DNA of 64,000 nucleotides, from contig NZXU01000050.1 in the NCBI GenBank assembly GCA_002698425.1, positions 62,001 to 126,000 of the forward strand, in the 5' to 3' direction. Positions 55,342 through 63,485 of this stretch are shown piece by piece; position 1 is the stretch's first letter, and each line of letters starts with the position of its first letter. Made by a program: the position numbers and the translations under genes. Source of the stretch: Ahrensia sp. GTDB taxonomy: Bacteria > Pseudomonadota > Alphaproteobacteria > Rhizobiales > Rhizobiaceae. Below the pieces are notes generated by a model. That model had not been told where the DNA came from, ran no database searches, and saw only the letters and a program-made list of their open reading frames with translations.

Positions 55342-56664
55342 TCAGGCGGTCAGGCGGCGGCGGGCTTCACTGGCGCGCGGCGCCTTGTGAAACTTGCCGT
55401 CCTTCATGATGGCGAGGATCCGGTCCCTGTTCTGCAGGATGCGGACATCGGCCAGCGGGTCGCCGTCGACGAGCAACAGGTCGGCGAGGTAGCCTTCCTT
55501 GATCATGCCGAGCTCGTCTTCCATGTTCATGATCTGGCCGCCATATTTCGTCGCGGCCTGGATCGCCTCCATCGGCGAGAAACCGAGCATTTCGACGAAG
55601 GTCTGGATGTCCTTGGCGTTGGTGCCCTGCGGGGTCCAGGCGAAACCGTAGTCGCCGCCGATGCAGATGCGAATGCCGCGGCGGTGCATCTTCTTCATCG
55701 TGTCGATGCACATCTCCAGCTCCCGCTCGTAGAGCATGGAGATTTCCGACCCGGGCTTGATGCCCCACTCCTCGGCATGGCGCGCGGTGTTGATCAGCCA
55801 TGCGATGCCGGGCGCGACGATATGCTTGTCGCGGGCCGCCTCCAGCGCATCGAGTGCTTCCTCGTCGGCAAAGGAGGCGTGGTAGATGTTCTGAATACCG
55901 TGTCGAATGCACTGCATGACCGATCCCGAAGAACGGGCGTGGGCGGAGAGCACGCGGTTGCGGCAGCGCGCCTCGGATGCGGCCATCGCCACCTCCTCCT
56001 CCGCCATCGGCGTCTCCTCGGCGCCCATGCCGGTGATCTCTTCGCCCGAGAGGTTCAGCTTGATGGAATCCACGCCGTATTTGATCAGCGTGCGGACAAC
56101 GCGGCGCACCTCTTCCGGTCCCGACACGACGATACCGAGGTTAAGACCTTCATGGGGAATGTGAGACGGCGCCGCGTCGCCCAGGCCGCCGACCGTGGTG
56201 ATCTCCGGCCCTGCCGCGAGATAGCGCGGCCCCGGGAAGCGTCCTTCGTTGATGAACCGTTTCGCTACGACATCGAGGCGCGGCTTGGCGGCGGCGGCGC
56301 CGCGGCCCGCGGTGAAGCCGGCATCCAGCACCAGCTTGGCCATTTCCATGGTCACCAGCATGTGCTCTTCGAGTTCCATCATCTGGATGGGGTCGATGCC
56401 CGGCGCATTGTTCCAGGACAGATGCAAATGGGCGTCGATCATGCCCGGCATCAGCGTCGCGCCCATGCCGTCGATCACCGATGCGCCGCCCGAGGTCATC
56501 GGTTGCGAGAAACGCGACGAACCGCGGGTGATGGACTTGATGCGGTTGCCCTGAACCAGCACCTCGCCCGAATAGGGCGCGTCTCCGGTGGCATCGAGTA
56601 TGCGCACATTGGTGAACAGGACGGATCCGCCGTTCCCGTTCCAGCCATTGGAATAGTCAGCCAT
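55342..56664 (-). CDS. Amidohydrolase-family enzyme
   Basis: A 440-residue metal-dependent hydrolase. The HxH ligands are in MPGMIDAHLHLSWN, a probable carbamylated Lys in GVDSIKLNLSG, His ligands in LSAHARSSG and NIYHASFAD, and the catalytic Asp in CIGGDYGFAW. The C-terminal strand (GYLADLLLVDGDPLADVRIL) completes the composite fold. It likely opens a cyclic amide or similar bond. It lies six bases before livH; a 61-base spacer with a small hairpin separates it from the upstream hydrolase. Confidence 0.92.
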   Translation of the reverse strand: MADYSNGWNGNGGSVLFTNVRILDATGDAPYSGEVLVQGNRIKSITRGSSRFSQPMTSGGASVIDGMGATLMPGMIDAHLHLSWNNAPGIDPIQMMELEEHMLVTMEMAKLVLDAGFTAGRGAAAAKPRLDVVAKRFINEGRFPGPRYLAAGPEITTVGGLGDAAPSHIPHEGLNLGIVVSGPEEVRRVVRTLIKYGVDSIKLNLSGEEITGMGAEETPMAEEEVAMAASEARCRNRVLSAHARSSGSVMQCIRHGIQNIYHASFADEEALDALEAARDKHIVAPGIAWLINTARHAEEWGIKPGSEISMLYERELEMCIDTMKKMHRRGIRICIGGDYGFAWTPQGTNAKDIQTFVEMLGFSPMEAIQAATKYGGQIMNMEDELGMIKEGYLADLLLVDGDPLADVRILQNRDRILAIMKDGKFHKAPRASEARRRLTA

Positions 56665-56725
56665 TCATTCCTCCCTTGCACCGCCGGCTCTCCCGGGCGC
56701 GGCGGCAATCATCATCGTGCGTCGG

Positions 56726-57499
56726 TCATGGTCTCCCGACAAATTCCGCGATCAGCCGCCTGCAATCGGCCGGCTTTTCGATGGGTGTCCAGTGGCCGCA
56801 GCCCGGCAGGATCACCGCCTTGCCGTGGCTCACCTCGTCCGCCAGCTGATGGGCGACGGAGGGCGGCCCCACTGCGTCTTCCTCGCCGGTAACGATCAGC
56901 ACCGGCATTTTCAGCGCCCGGGCGTCCGCCCGGCTCGCGCTCGCCAGCGCCTCGCAGGACTTGGCGAACCCCTCGGCGTCCTGCCGCATGTGGCTTTCGC
57001 GCACGAAGGCGACCGCCGCCGAATTGTTCTGGTCCGAGCCCGAAGCAAGCCCGCCGGCAGCCACTTGGTCGGCGACTGTCGCCATGCCTTCGTCGCGGGC
57101 CAGTTGTGCCCGGCCCCTGAGGCGCTCGCGCGCCGCGTCCGCCGGCTCGATGATCGGGCCGAACAGCGTCAGGGTGCGCGCCAGTTCGGGTTTCGCCTGG
57201 GCGAGATGCTGAGCCACAATCGATCCGAAGGAGTGCCCGGCAAGGTCAGCTTCCCGAATGCCCAGATCCGCACAGGCTCGAATGATCGCGTCAACGATCG
57301 TTCGGACGTCGAGTGTTCCCCTTGGCGTCGGCGAGCGGCCGGCGCCGGGCAGGTCCGGGCGCACGATCCGCCGCCCCCGAAGCGTGGGCATCAGCGGCTG
57401 GAACGAATTCGAGGTTGCGCCGAGTCCGTGGAGAAGGATGATCGCCGGCCCTTCTCCTTCCTGATCGATGCTCATTCCGGCGGTGATCGTCGTCGTCAT
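56726..57499 (-). CDS. Alpha/beta hydrolase (enol-lactonase-like)
   Basis: A 257-residue hydrolase. The nucleophile is in LAGHSFGSIVAQ, the acid in VTGEEDAVGPPS, and the His in PGCGHWTPIEKP. The oxyanion region is LLHGLGATSNSF. It resembles 3-oxoadipate enol-lactonase and related C-C or ester hydrolases, without clear specificity. It overlaps the FAH-family gene by four bases. Confidence 0.9.
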   Translation of the reverse strand: MTTTITAGMSIDQEGEGPAIILLHGLGATSNSFQPLMPTLRGRRIVRPDLPGAGRSPTPRGTLDVRTIVDAIIRACADLGIREADLAGHSFGSIVAQHLAQAKPELARTLTLFGPIIEPADAARERLRGRAQLARDEGMATVADQVAAGGLASGSDQNNSAAVAFVRESHMRQDAEGFAKSCEALASASRADARALKMPVLIVTGEEDAVGPPSVAHQLADEVSHGKAVILPGCGHWTPIEKPADCRRLIAEFVGRP

Positions 57500-58371
57500 G
57501 GGCGACGCTCCGCGAAGCGGTTTTCGAGCGTGCCGATACCGGAGATGTCGACCCGGACCACGTCGCCATCGCGCAGATATTTCGGCGGTTTGAAGCCGAT
57601 GCCGACGCCTTCCGGCGTTCCCGTCGCGATGATGTCACCGGGCTTCAACGTCACGCCGGCGGATATCGTGGCGATAATGGTCGGCACGTCGAAGATCAGG
57701 TCCCGCGTATTGGCGTTCTGGCGCATTTCGCCATTGACCCAACTCGTCACCATTGTGTCGGAAATGTCGATCTCGTCGGCCGTCACCGCGAACGGCCCCA
57801 TCGGACAGAACGTGTCCTGCGACTTGCCGATCAGCCACTGGCTATACTGACCTTGCAGGTCGCGGGCAGTGACGTCGTTGACGATCGTGTAACCCCAGAC
57901 ATGGTCCATGGCGTCTTCCCGCCGGATGCCGCGGCCGCCCTTGCCGATGATGACAGCAAGCTCGGCCTCATAGTCGATCGCATCGGAAACTTCGGGATCG
58001 ATGACGACCTGTGCGCCCGACGCGATTACGGTCTCCGGCACTTTCGAAAAGATGATCGGATGCGAAGGCACCTCCCCCTGCGCGGCCGAGGAGTCGAAAC
58101 CGCTGCGCGAGAACTCGCGGGCATGGGCATGGTAGTTCTTGCCGACGCAGAAGATGTTGCGAAACGGCCGCGGGAAGGGCGCCTCGAGTTCGACCTCCGA
58201 CAATGCGAGTGGCGTGAGGGTTTCGAGCGTCGCCGGATCCTTGCCTATCAGCGCGGCGACGCCATGTTCGGCCTCTTCCATCGATAGCGCGACGGGGGCA
58301 ATCGACTGCCCGTCATCACTGACGATACCGACACGCCTCTCCCCGGCATGCCTGATAGAGGCTACCCTCAT
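57496..58371 (-). CDS. Fumarylacetoacetate hydrolase-family protein
   Basis: A 291-residue enzyme and the first gene of the operon. Family motifs are IFCVGKNYHAHAREF, the metal-binding DYEAELAVIIGK and NDVTARDLQ, and IIATGTPEGVGIGFKPP. Members cleave C-C bonds in, or isomerise, beta-keto or catechol ring-cleavage products. ATG 58371 is preferred to the frame start at 58395 because GGAGGG lies ahead of it. A palindrome (58392-58406) lies 20 bases upstream. Confidence 0.92.
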   Translation of the reverse strand: MRVASIRHAGERRVGIVSDDGQSIAPVALSMEEAEHGVAALIGKDPATLETLTPLALSEVELEAPFPRPFRNIFCVGKNYHAHAREFSRSGFDSSAAQGEVPSHPIIFSKVPETVIASGAQVVIDPEVSDAIDYEAELAVIIGKGGRGIRREDAMDHVWGYTIVNDVTARDLQGQYSQWLIGKSQDTFCPMGPFAVTADEIDISDTMVTSWVNGEMRQNANTRDLIFDVPTIIATISAGVTLKPGDIIATGTPEGVGIGFKPPKYLRDGDVVRVDISGIGTLENRFAERRP

Positions 58372-58391
58372 ATTCAACCCTCCCGTCTGAA

Positions 58392-58406
58392 CCAATTTTT
58401 TATTGG
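58392..58406. promoter_or_regulatory. Candidate GntR/FCD operator O1
   Basis: CCAAT-TTTTT-ATTGG is a perfect palindrome 20 bases before the FAH-family start. It has the same architecture as the site at 58519. Additional ATTGGT/ACCAAT-type half-sites occur at 58416-58420, 58433-58438, 58476-58480 and 58499-58504. FadR/LldR-type FCD regulators bind ATTGGT/ACCAAT half-sites, so the adjacent GntR protein is the likely ligand. Confidence 0.7.
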
Positions 58407-58518
58407 CTTATTATTTTGGTTAGCTTATTGAGACCAATCAGGCGCGACAAGTGTATTTTTCCCGCATATGTTGCGCCAATGTGCAGAAATTTAGCAGGAT
58501 TGGTACTCTTAAACTGAA

Positions 58519-58533
58519 CCAATCTGTAATTGG
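58519..58533. promoter_or_regulatory. Candidate GntR/FCD operator O2
   Basis: CCAAT-CTGTA-ATTGG is a perfect palindrome 19 bases before the GntR start, mirroring O1. It could mediate autoregulation and, with O1, repress the divergent operon. The two sites are 127 bases apart, which would allow DNA looping, though that is inference. Confidence 0.7.
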
Positions 58534-58552
58534 ATCACCGGAATAACCTGCC

Positions 58553-59224
58553 ATGCCCGTTAAAAAAGCACCGATGCTGAGCACAGACCTGCAACGCCGG
58601 CTCGAGGGCGGCGAATGGCTGCCAGGAGATCTGATGCCCAATGAGCGGGCGCTGGCGCATGAGTATGGCGTGGCCCGCAACACCGTGCGCAAGATCCTCG
58701 CGCAGATGGAAGAGGACGGCCTGATCGCGCGGCAGGTCGGCCGTGGAACCATCGTGCTGGACCGCCCCGATACGCAGTTCACGGACATCCTCGATCACTT
58801 CCTGGACGCCAGCCCCATCGACATCCTCAACCTGCGGATTTTCATCGAGCCCCATAGCGCCGAGGCCGCCGCACGCAACGCTTCGTCCGCCGAACTCGAG
58901 GCGATCATCGAGGCGGACGCGAAATGCGCAGAAGCGACCGATCTGGTGAAATACGAACATTGGGACAGCCAGTTCCACAAGCGTATCTACCAGGCCGCGC
59001 ACAACGCGTTCCTCACCGATTTCTTCGATCTCCTTTCGATCATCAGATACCAGGCCCCGATGATGGAAATCCGCCGCCGCTCGTTCACCGAAGAACGCCG
59101 CCTCGCCTACGGTCGGGAGCACGAGGAAATCATCACGGCACTGCGCAACTGGGACGGCAAGGCCGCGGCCCACGCCATGCGAAACCATCTGCTGTCGCGC
59201 CGCCGCAACTATTTCGGCCAGTAA
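58553..59224 (+). CDS. GntR-family regulator (FadR/FCD type) of the catabolic operon
   Basis: A 223-residue regulator with an N-terminal winged helix (MPNERALAHEYGVARNTVRK, DGLIARQVGRGTIVLDRP) and a C-terminal FCD ligand-binding domain. The FCD metal site is visible in EHWDSQFHKRIY and later YGREHEEII. It is divergent from the operon, with palindromic operators before both starts. It probably responds to a pathway intermediate. Confidence 0.92.
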   Translation: MPVKKAPMLSTDLQRRLEGGEWLPGDLMPNERALAHEYGVARNTVRKILAQMEEDGLIARQVGRGTIVLDRPDTQFTDILDHFLDASPIDILNLRIFIEPHSAEAAARNASSAELEAIIEADAKCAEATDLVKYEHWDSQFHKRIYQAAHNAFLTDFFDLLSIIRYQAPMMEIRRRSFTEERRLAYGREHEEIITALRNWDGKAAAHAMRNHLLSRRRNYFGQ

Positions 59225-59251
59225 GGCCAATCCCCGAGAAAGCCTGACGCC

Positions 59252-59755
59252 ATGCTCTCACAGCCGAAACTCCGCAACATCGTCTCGACCGCCGGCACGA
59301 CACGCGATTTCATTGCCATTCTCAAACGGCTGACCGGCGCCAGCCCGGCCGACATCCTGGCCGTCCGTCTGATCATCGAGCCGCAGGCCGCCGCCGCCGT
59401 GGTGTCCAGCGCCAGCGGGGCCGACATCAAGCTGATCCGCGAGGCGCATGAAAATGCGGTGAATGCAGAGGATCTTGCCAGTTTCGAGCGGTGGGATGCG
59501 GAATTGCACAGCCGCATCTACACGGCAACGCGCAATGAACTCCTGATCAGCCTGAACGACCTGCTCGGCGATATCCGCAACCGGACACCCTGGATCCGGC
59601 TGAAGAAAAAGGTGATCACGGAGGCGAAGCGCCGTGAGTATTGCGGCCATCACGAGAAAATCGTCCAGGCTATCGCGGGGCGCGATTCAGACGCCGCGTC
59701 GGAGTCGATGCATCGGCACATCTCGATCATCATCGAGGATCTGTTTCCGCAATAG
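59252..59755 (+). CDS. FCD-domain protein lacking a DNA-binding domain
   Basis: A 167-residue protein that aligns with residues ~75-223 of the GntR protein encoded 27 bases upstream (ASPADILAVRLIIEPQAAAA vs ASPIDILNLRIFIEPHSAEA; FERWDAELHSRIYTATRNEL vs YEHWDSQFHKRIYQAAHNAF). The metal-binding Asp and His residues are kept, but the winged helix is absent. The reading frame has its own ATG and intact end, so it is not simply a pseudogene. It may bind the effector or dimerise with the GntR protein. Confidence 0.85.
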   Translation: MLSQPKLRNIVSTAGTTRDFIAILKRLTGASPADILAVRLIIEPQAAAAVVSSASGADIKLIREAHENAVNAEDLASFERWDAELHSRIYTATRNELLISLNDLLGDIRNRTPWIRLKKKVITEAKRREYCGHHEKIVQAIAGRDSDAASESMHRHISIIIEDLFPQ

Positions 59756-59938
59756 CATGCGGGAACCGGGAAGATGAGAAGCCGCGACAGGCAGCTCAGG
59801 ACCTGGATGCCATCGGCGCACGTCGCGGACCGTCAGAACCTGTCATGGTCGAATTGAACCATTCTGCCGGGAAGCAGCATTGCGCGGATGGATCATCCGT
59901 TCCCACGAAACCAATGCAGCCAACACCGCACCCGGCCA

Positions 59939-62365
59939 TCAGGCCGATTTAGCCAGACGCCGTACAAACTTTCCCAATTCGAGAAGTTTCGCGTCCGATT
60001 TCCCGTAAACCGCATCAACCCGTTGAAACAGGCTCTGGTCCACAGGCCACGCGGAAAATATCACGACAGCAGTGGTCGGCGGTATGTGGTCCAGCAGGTC
60101 TCTCCCCGCTCCGTCGGGCAAATTCAGATCCAGAATGACCACGTCAAATGTTTCCGAGGCCAGCTTCCTGACAGCCACCTCGAAAGTCTGCGCGGCGACC
60201 AGGTGAACTTCGCCCAGGGAGGCCGCGACGATTTCACGAATATCCGCCTCGTCCTCGATATGCAGAATTCGCGGCAGGCGAGAAACCGACTCGCTTCTCA
60301 GAGGGTCGAGGATCTTCCGCAACCGCCCGAAGTCGTCGCCTCCCTTTTCGATCCAGTCGATGATGCCAAGCGCGGAACCGTTCACCGAATTGAGAGCGTC
60401 GTCGATATAGGCGGAGATGACGATGACGGGCGTCACGAATCCATGATCCTTGGCCCGCGCCTCTCTCAGGAATTCGATCCCCGAGCCGTCCGCGAGGCGA
60501 AGATCCAAGGTCATCGCCATATAATTTCGTCCCGAAAGAAATCGCCTGGCGACTTCCGACGACGGCGCCACGTCACAGATATAGCCCTCGGCGAGGAATT
60601 GATGGACAATGTAATTGGCTATGTCCCTGTCATCTTCCACGACAAGGATGCGTTTCTCTTGTTCCGGCGGGAGCACCGCGTCTTCGTCGCTCTCGGCAGG
60701 GTTTTCGGCTTTGTGCTTCGCGGGAAGCGCGACGTGAAATACCGACCCGGCACCGGAAGTCTCGAACCAGATACGGCCGTTCAACCGCTCGACGATAGCC
60801 TTGGCTATGCTGAGGCCAAGCCCCGTGCCGTTCACGGACTTGGACAGGGCGTTGTCGGCGCGTTCGAATTTCCCGAATATTCTTTCGTGGAAACTTTCCG
60901 GTATGCCGACCCCGTTGTCGCTGACCGAAACGACGATCTCGTCCTGACGGCGGCCTATCGCTATCCTGACCTGACCGCTGTCGGGAGAAAACTTGATGGC
61001 GTTGGACAGCAGGTTCATGAGCACCTGGTGGAACCGCTCCGGATCGGTGAGAATCTTCTCACCGTGAAAATTATCCTCGACCACCAGCGTGACGTTCTTT
61101 TCGGGCATGTAGTTCCTACTAGCGTCCACACCCGCGTGCACCATTTCGCCGAGATCATGCAGTCCAAAGGTGAAAGGCAGGCGTCCCGTCGTTATCCGTT
61201 CGATATCGAGGATGTCGTTGACAAGAGCGACGAGCCGCTCGCTGTTCTTGTGGGCTATCTTGATGAGGTTGGACATCTTGGGACCCACCTCTCCTGATGC
61301 GCCAGACGACATGAGCCCCAAAGCGCCCCTGATGGACGTAAGCGGCGTCCGCAATTCGTGGCTGACCGTCGAAATGAAATCGTCCTTGATCCGGGAGTTG
61401 CGCTTCTCCTCGGTGATGTCGAACAGCGTGCCGTCCCAGACGAGTTGGCCGGAACTGTCCTCCCGTGGCTCCGCACCCGCCCTCATCCAGATTTGATCTC
61501 CATCCGCTCGCGTAACTTCGACCTCCATCGTCAGCGGTTCCCGCGTGTTTTTCGACTGCTCGAGAACCCGCGAGACACGCTCCGTCGTTTCCCTGGATAG
61601 CAAACCGGCCAGCGCATTGGGCCGTTCGAGGATTTCCGCGGGCGACAAACCGAGATAACGCTCGCTTCCTTCCGAAACGTAGTTGAAACGGGCCAGCCCG
61701 TTGTCGCCCAGACAGAGCTGAAACAGGATGCCTGGCGCGTGGTTGGCGATCGTCTGAAGCCGAACCTTCTCATCCCGCAACGCGGCAAGGGCCCATCGCC
61801 GCTGGCGCTCCCTGATCAGCAGGCTGCCAAGTATGAAGGTGCCGAGAAAATTGGTCGGAATGAGGAAGGAGAAGACAAAGAAGACCAGCGTCGGATTCTG
61901 GCCCGCCGCAAAGAAGTGGACGGTGATGGCGGGAACCGCCGCCGGCACAGCCGCGAGCAGGGCGAGCATTCTGAGCGTGAGACGCTCGCCACGGCTCAAG
62001 GCCACGATCCACAGGACGGAAGTCAGAAATGAAACAAGCAGGATGCTGACAATACCGCCCAGCATCCCCGCACCGCCGAAATAGATGCGCATAGCGGAGA
62101 GGATGATTGCGGTGATCGCGCTGGCAAAGGGGCCGCCCGCCGCCGTCGACAGGGCCACCGCGACATTCCTCGCGTCGATCCTGAACCCAGCGGCAAGTTC
62201 GACGGGCGACAACATCGTTATGATGCCGACAATCCCGAAAACCAGTCCGATCAGCCCTGATCGCGTTAAAGGCGCGCGCTCAAGTCGCTCACCCAGAAGG
62301 GATATAAAAAGGACGCCGAGTACAGCGACCGCTGCGCTCTCGAGCATGCTCACTGCGGCAATCAA
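59939..62365 (-). CDS. Membrane hybrid histidine kinase with two receiver domains
   Basis: An 808-residue sensor. About six hydrophobic helices (~10-200) resemble the 5TM-LYT sensor type. A PAS domain follows (~205-330), then HisKA with H in FISTVSHELRTPLTS, and the HATPase with FHQVLMNLLSNAIKF, NGVGIPESFHERIFGKFE and GTGLGLSIAKAIVERL. Receiver 1 has acceptor Asp in AMTLDLRLADGSG and receiver 2 has it in DVVILDLNLPDGAG. No output domain is present, so a separate phosphotransfer or response regulator is expected. Its neighbours do not show which. Confidence 0.93.
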   Translation of the reverse strand: MIAAVSMLESAAVAVLGVLFISLLGERLERAPLTRSGLIGLVFGIVGIITMLSPVELAAGFRIDARNVAVALSTAAGGPFASAITAIILSAMRIYFGGAGMLGGIVSILLVSFLTSVLWIVALSRGERLTLRMLALLAAVPAAVPAITVHFFAAGQNPTLVFFVFSFLIPTNFLGTFILGSLLIRERQRRWALAALRDEKVRLQTIANHAPGILFQLCLGDNGLARFNYVSEGSERYLGLSPAEILERPNALAGLLSRETTERVSRVLEQSKNTREPLTMEVEVTRADGDQIWMRAGAEPREDSSGQLVWDGTLFDITEEKRNSRIKDDFISTVSHELRTPLTSIRGALGLMSSGASGEVGPKMSNLIKIAHKNSERLVALVNDILDIERITTGRLPFTFGLHDLGEMVHAGVDASRNYMPEKNVTLVVEDNFHGEKILTDPERFHQVLMNLLSNAIKFSPDSGQVRIAIGRRQDEIVVSVSDNGVGIPESFHERIFGKFERADNALSKSVNGTGLGLSIAKAIVERLNGRIWFETSGAGSVFHVALPAKHKAENPAESDEDAVLPPEQEKRILVVEDDRDIANYIVHQFLAEGYICDVAPSSEVARRFLSGRNYMAMTLDLRLADGSGIEFLREARAKDHGFVTPVIVISAYIDDALNSVNGSALGIIDWIEKGGDDFGRLRKILDPLRSESVSRLPRILHIEDEADIREIVAASLGEVHLVAAQTFEVAVRKLASETFDVVILDLNLPDGAGRDLLDHIPPTTAVVIFSAWPVDQSLFQRVDAVYGKSDAKLLELGKFVRRLAKSA

Positions 62366-62657
62366 GGTTTGGCTCCCGGAAGTAGCGTATCACCCGAGTA
62401 AGTCTTGCGTGCCGAACTCCGGCGACAATCGATTTTTCCCCAATAGGGAGAAGCTCCGAATTGATTGGGAAGCGGGATGTAAAGGCCTATGCCGAGCGAA
62501 ATTACAACCGTAAATCCTGTTCTCAACGCAAGAATTGCCTCTTATAACCGCCGGCTGCCTTGCCGTGCCTGTCAGATGTAGAGGCTTTTGCGCGGACGGC
62601 GAGGGTCAATTCGAAAGAAATAGGGGGGCCTCGCCGCCTTCGTTTCTGTGGTCTTTG
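62366..62657. other. 292-base gap between the EAL gene and the histidine kinase
   Basis: No convincing gene or RNA is seen. It probably holds the kinase promoter on the minus strand. Two short plus-strand frames here lack ribosome sites and natural codon bias. Confidence 0.5.
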
Positions 62658-63464
62658 TCATACAATCAGTTCTTCAGACGAAAATGCCGTAGGGGATGCA
62701 GATTTGGCGCGAACTATTTCTTCCGCACTGCGCGGCCTGCCAAGCAGATATCCCTGCGCCTCCTGACAGCCGGCGCGCCGTAAGATGCTGATCTGTTCCT
62801 CGGTTTCGACGCCCTCGGCGAGTACCGGAATCGCAAAACTTCTTCCCAGAGCCAGGACGGCCTTGACGATACCGCGGGCGCGATTTGACGTCGCCAGTTC
62901 GCGAACGAAACCGCGATCCAGCTTGATCCGGTCAAACGGAAAGGACTGCAGGGTGTCCAGCGAGGAGTAGCCGGTGCCGAAATCGTCGATCGCCAGCGTG
63001 ACGCCGAGGTCGCGGATCTGGCGGAGCGTCTTCAGCGCCTGGTCCTTGTCGGAGATGACCGCGGTCTCGGTCACCTCCAGTTCAAGCCGAGACGGCGAAA
63101 GGCCCGTCTCGGCCAGGATGCGCTTCAGGCGCTCGACGAAACCCGGGTCCGATAGCTGAACCGCAGAAAGGTTGATGGCGATCCGCCCGGGAAGGGATCG
63201 CGTTCCGGCCTCCTGGCAGACCGTCTTGATGACCCAATCGCCCAAGGCGCCGATAAGCCCGTACTCCTCGGCGACCGGAATAAATTCACCGGGGGAGATC
63301 AGCCCCTTGTGGATATGGTTCCACCGCAGCAGCGCCTCGTAGCCGAGCACTTCGCCGGTGGTTACGGAACACTGGCACTGATAGTGGAGGAAGAACTCGC
63401 CTGCGGCCAGCGCGCGCGGGATGTCGTTGGCCAGCGAGCGTTTCTCGCGGGTGGCCTCATCCAT
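62658..63464 (-). CDS. EAL-domain cyclic-di-GMP phosphodiesterase (split from GGDEF part)
   Basis: A 268-residue EAL domain. The catalytic set is visible: E in YEALLRWNH, N in IAINLSAVQL, E in LELEVTETA, DD in AIDDFGTGYSSLD, K in DRIKLDRGF, E in LAEGVETEEQ and Q in AQGYLLGRP. It should be active. In the same frame, seven codons before the ATG, is a TAA (63486-63488) that ends the GGDEF frame. In a normal protein the two would be one polypeptide. No clear ribosome site precedes the ATG. Confidence 0.9.
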   Translation of the reverse strand: MDEATREKRSLANDIPRALAAGEFFLHYQCQCSVTTGEVLGYEALLRWNHIHKGLISPGEFIPVAEEYGLIGALGDWVIKTVCQEAGTRSLPGRIAINLSAVQLSDPGFVERLKRILAETGLSPSRLELEVTETAVISDKDQALKTLRQIRDLGVTLAIDDFGTGYSSLDTLQSFPFDRIKLDRGFVRELATSNRARGIVKAVLALGRSFAIPVLAEGVETEEQISILRRAGCQEAQGYLLGRPRSAEEIVRAKSASPTAFSSEELIV

Positions 63465-63485
63465 GCTCTTGTCGTAACGACAGCT

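Noticed and set aside
56665..56725. CCGCCG/CGGCGG hairpin between the amidohydrolase and alpha/beta hydrolase genes as a terminator
   Set aside because: The stem is only six pairs with a 13-base loop and no T-run; it does not support splitting the operon.
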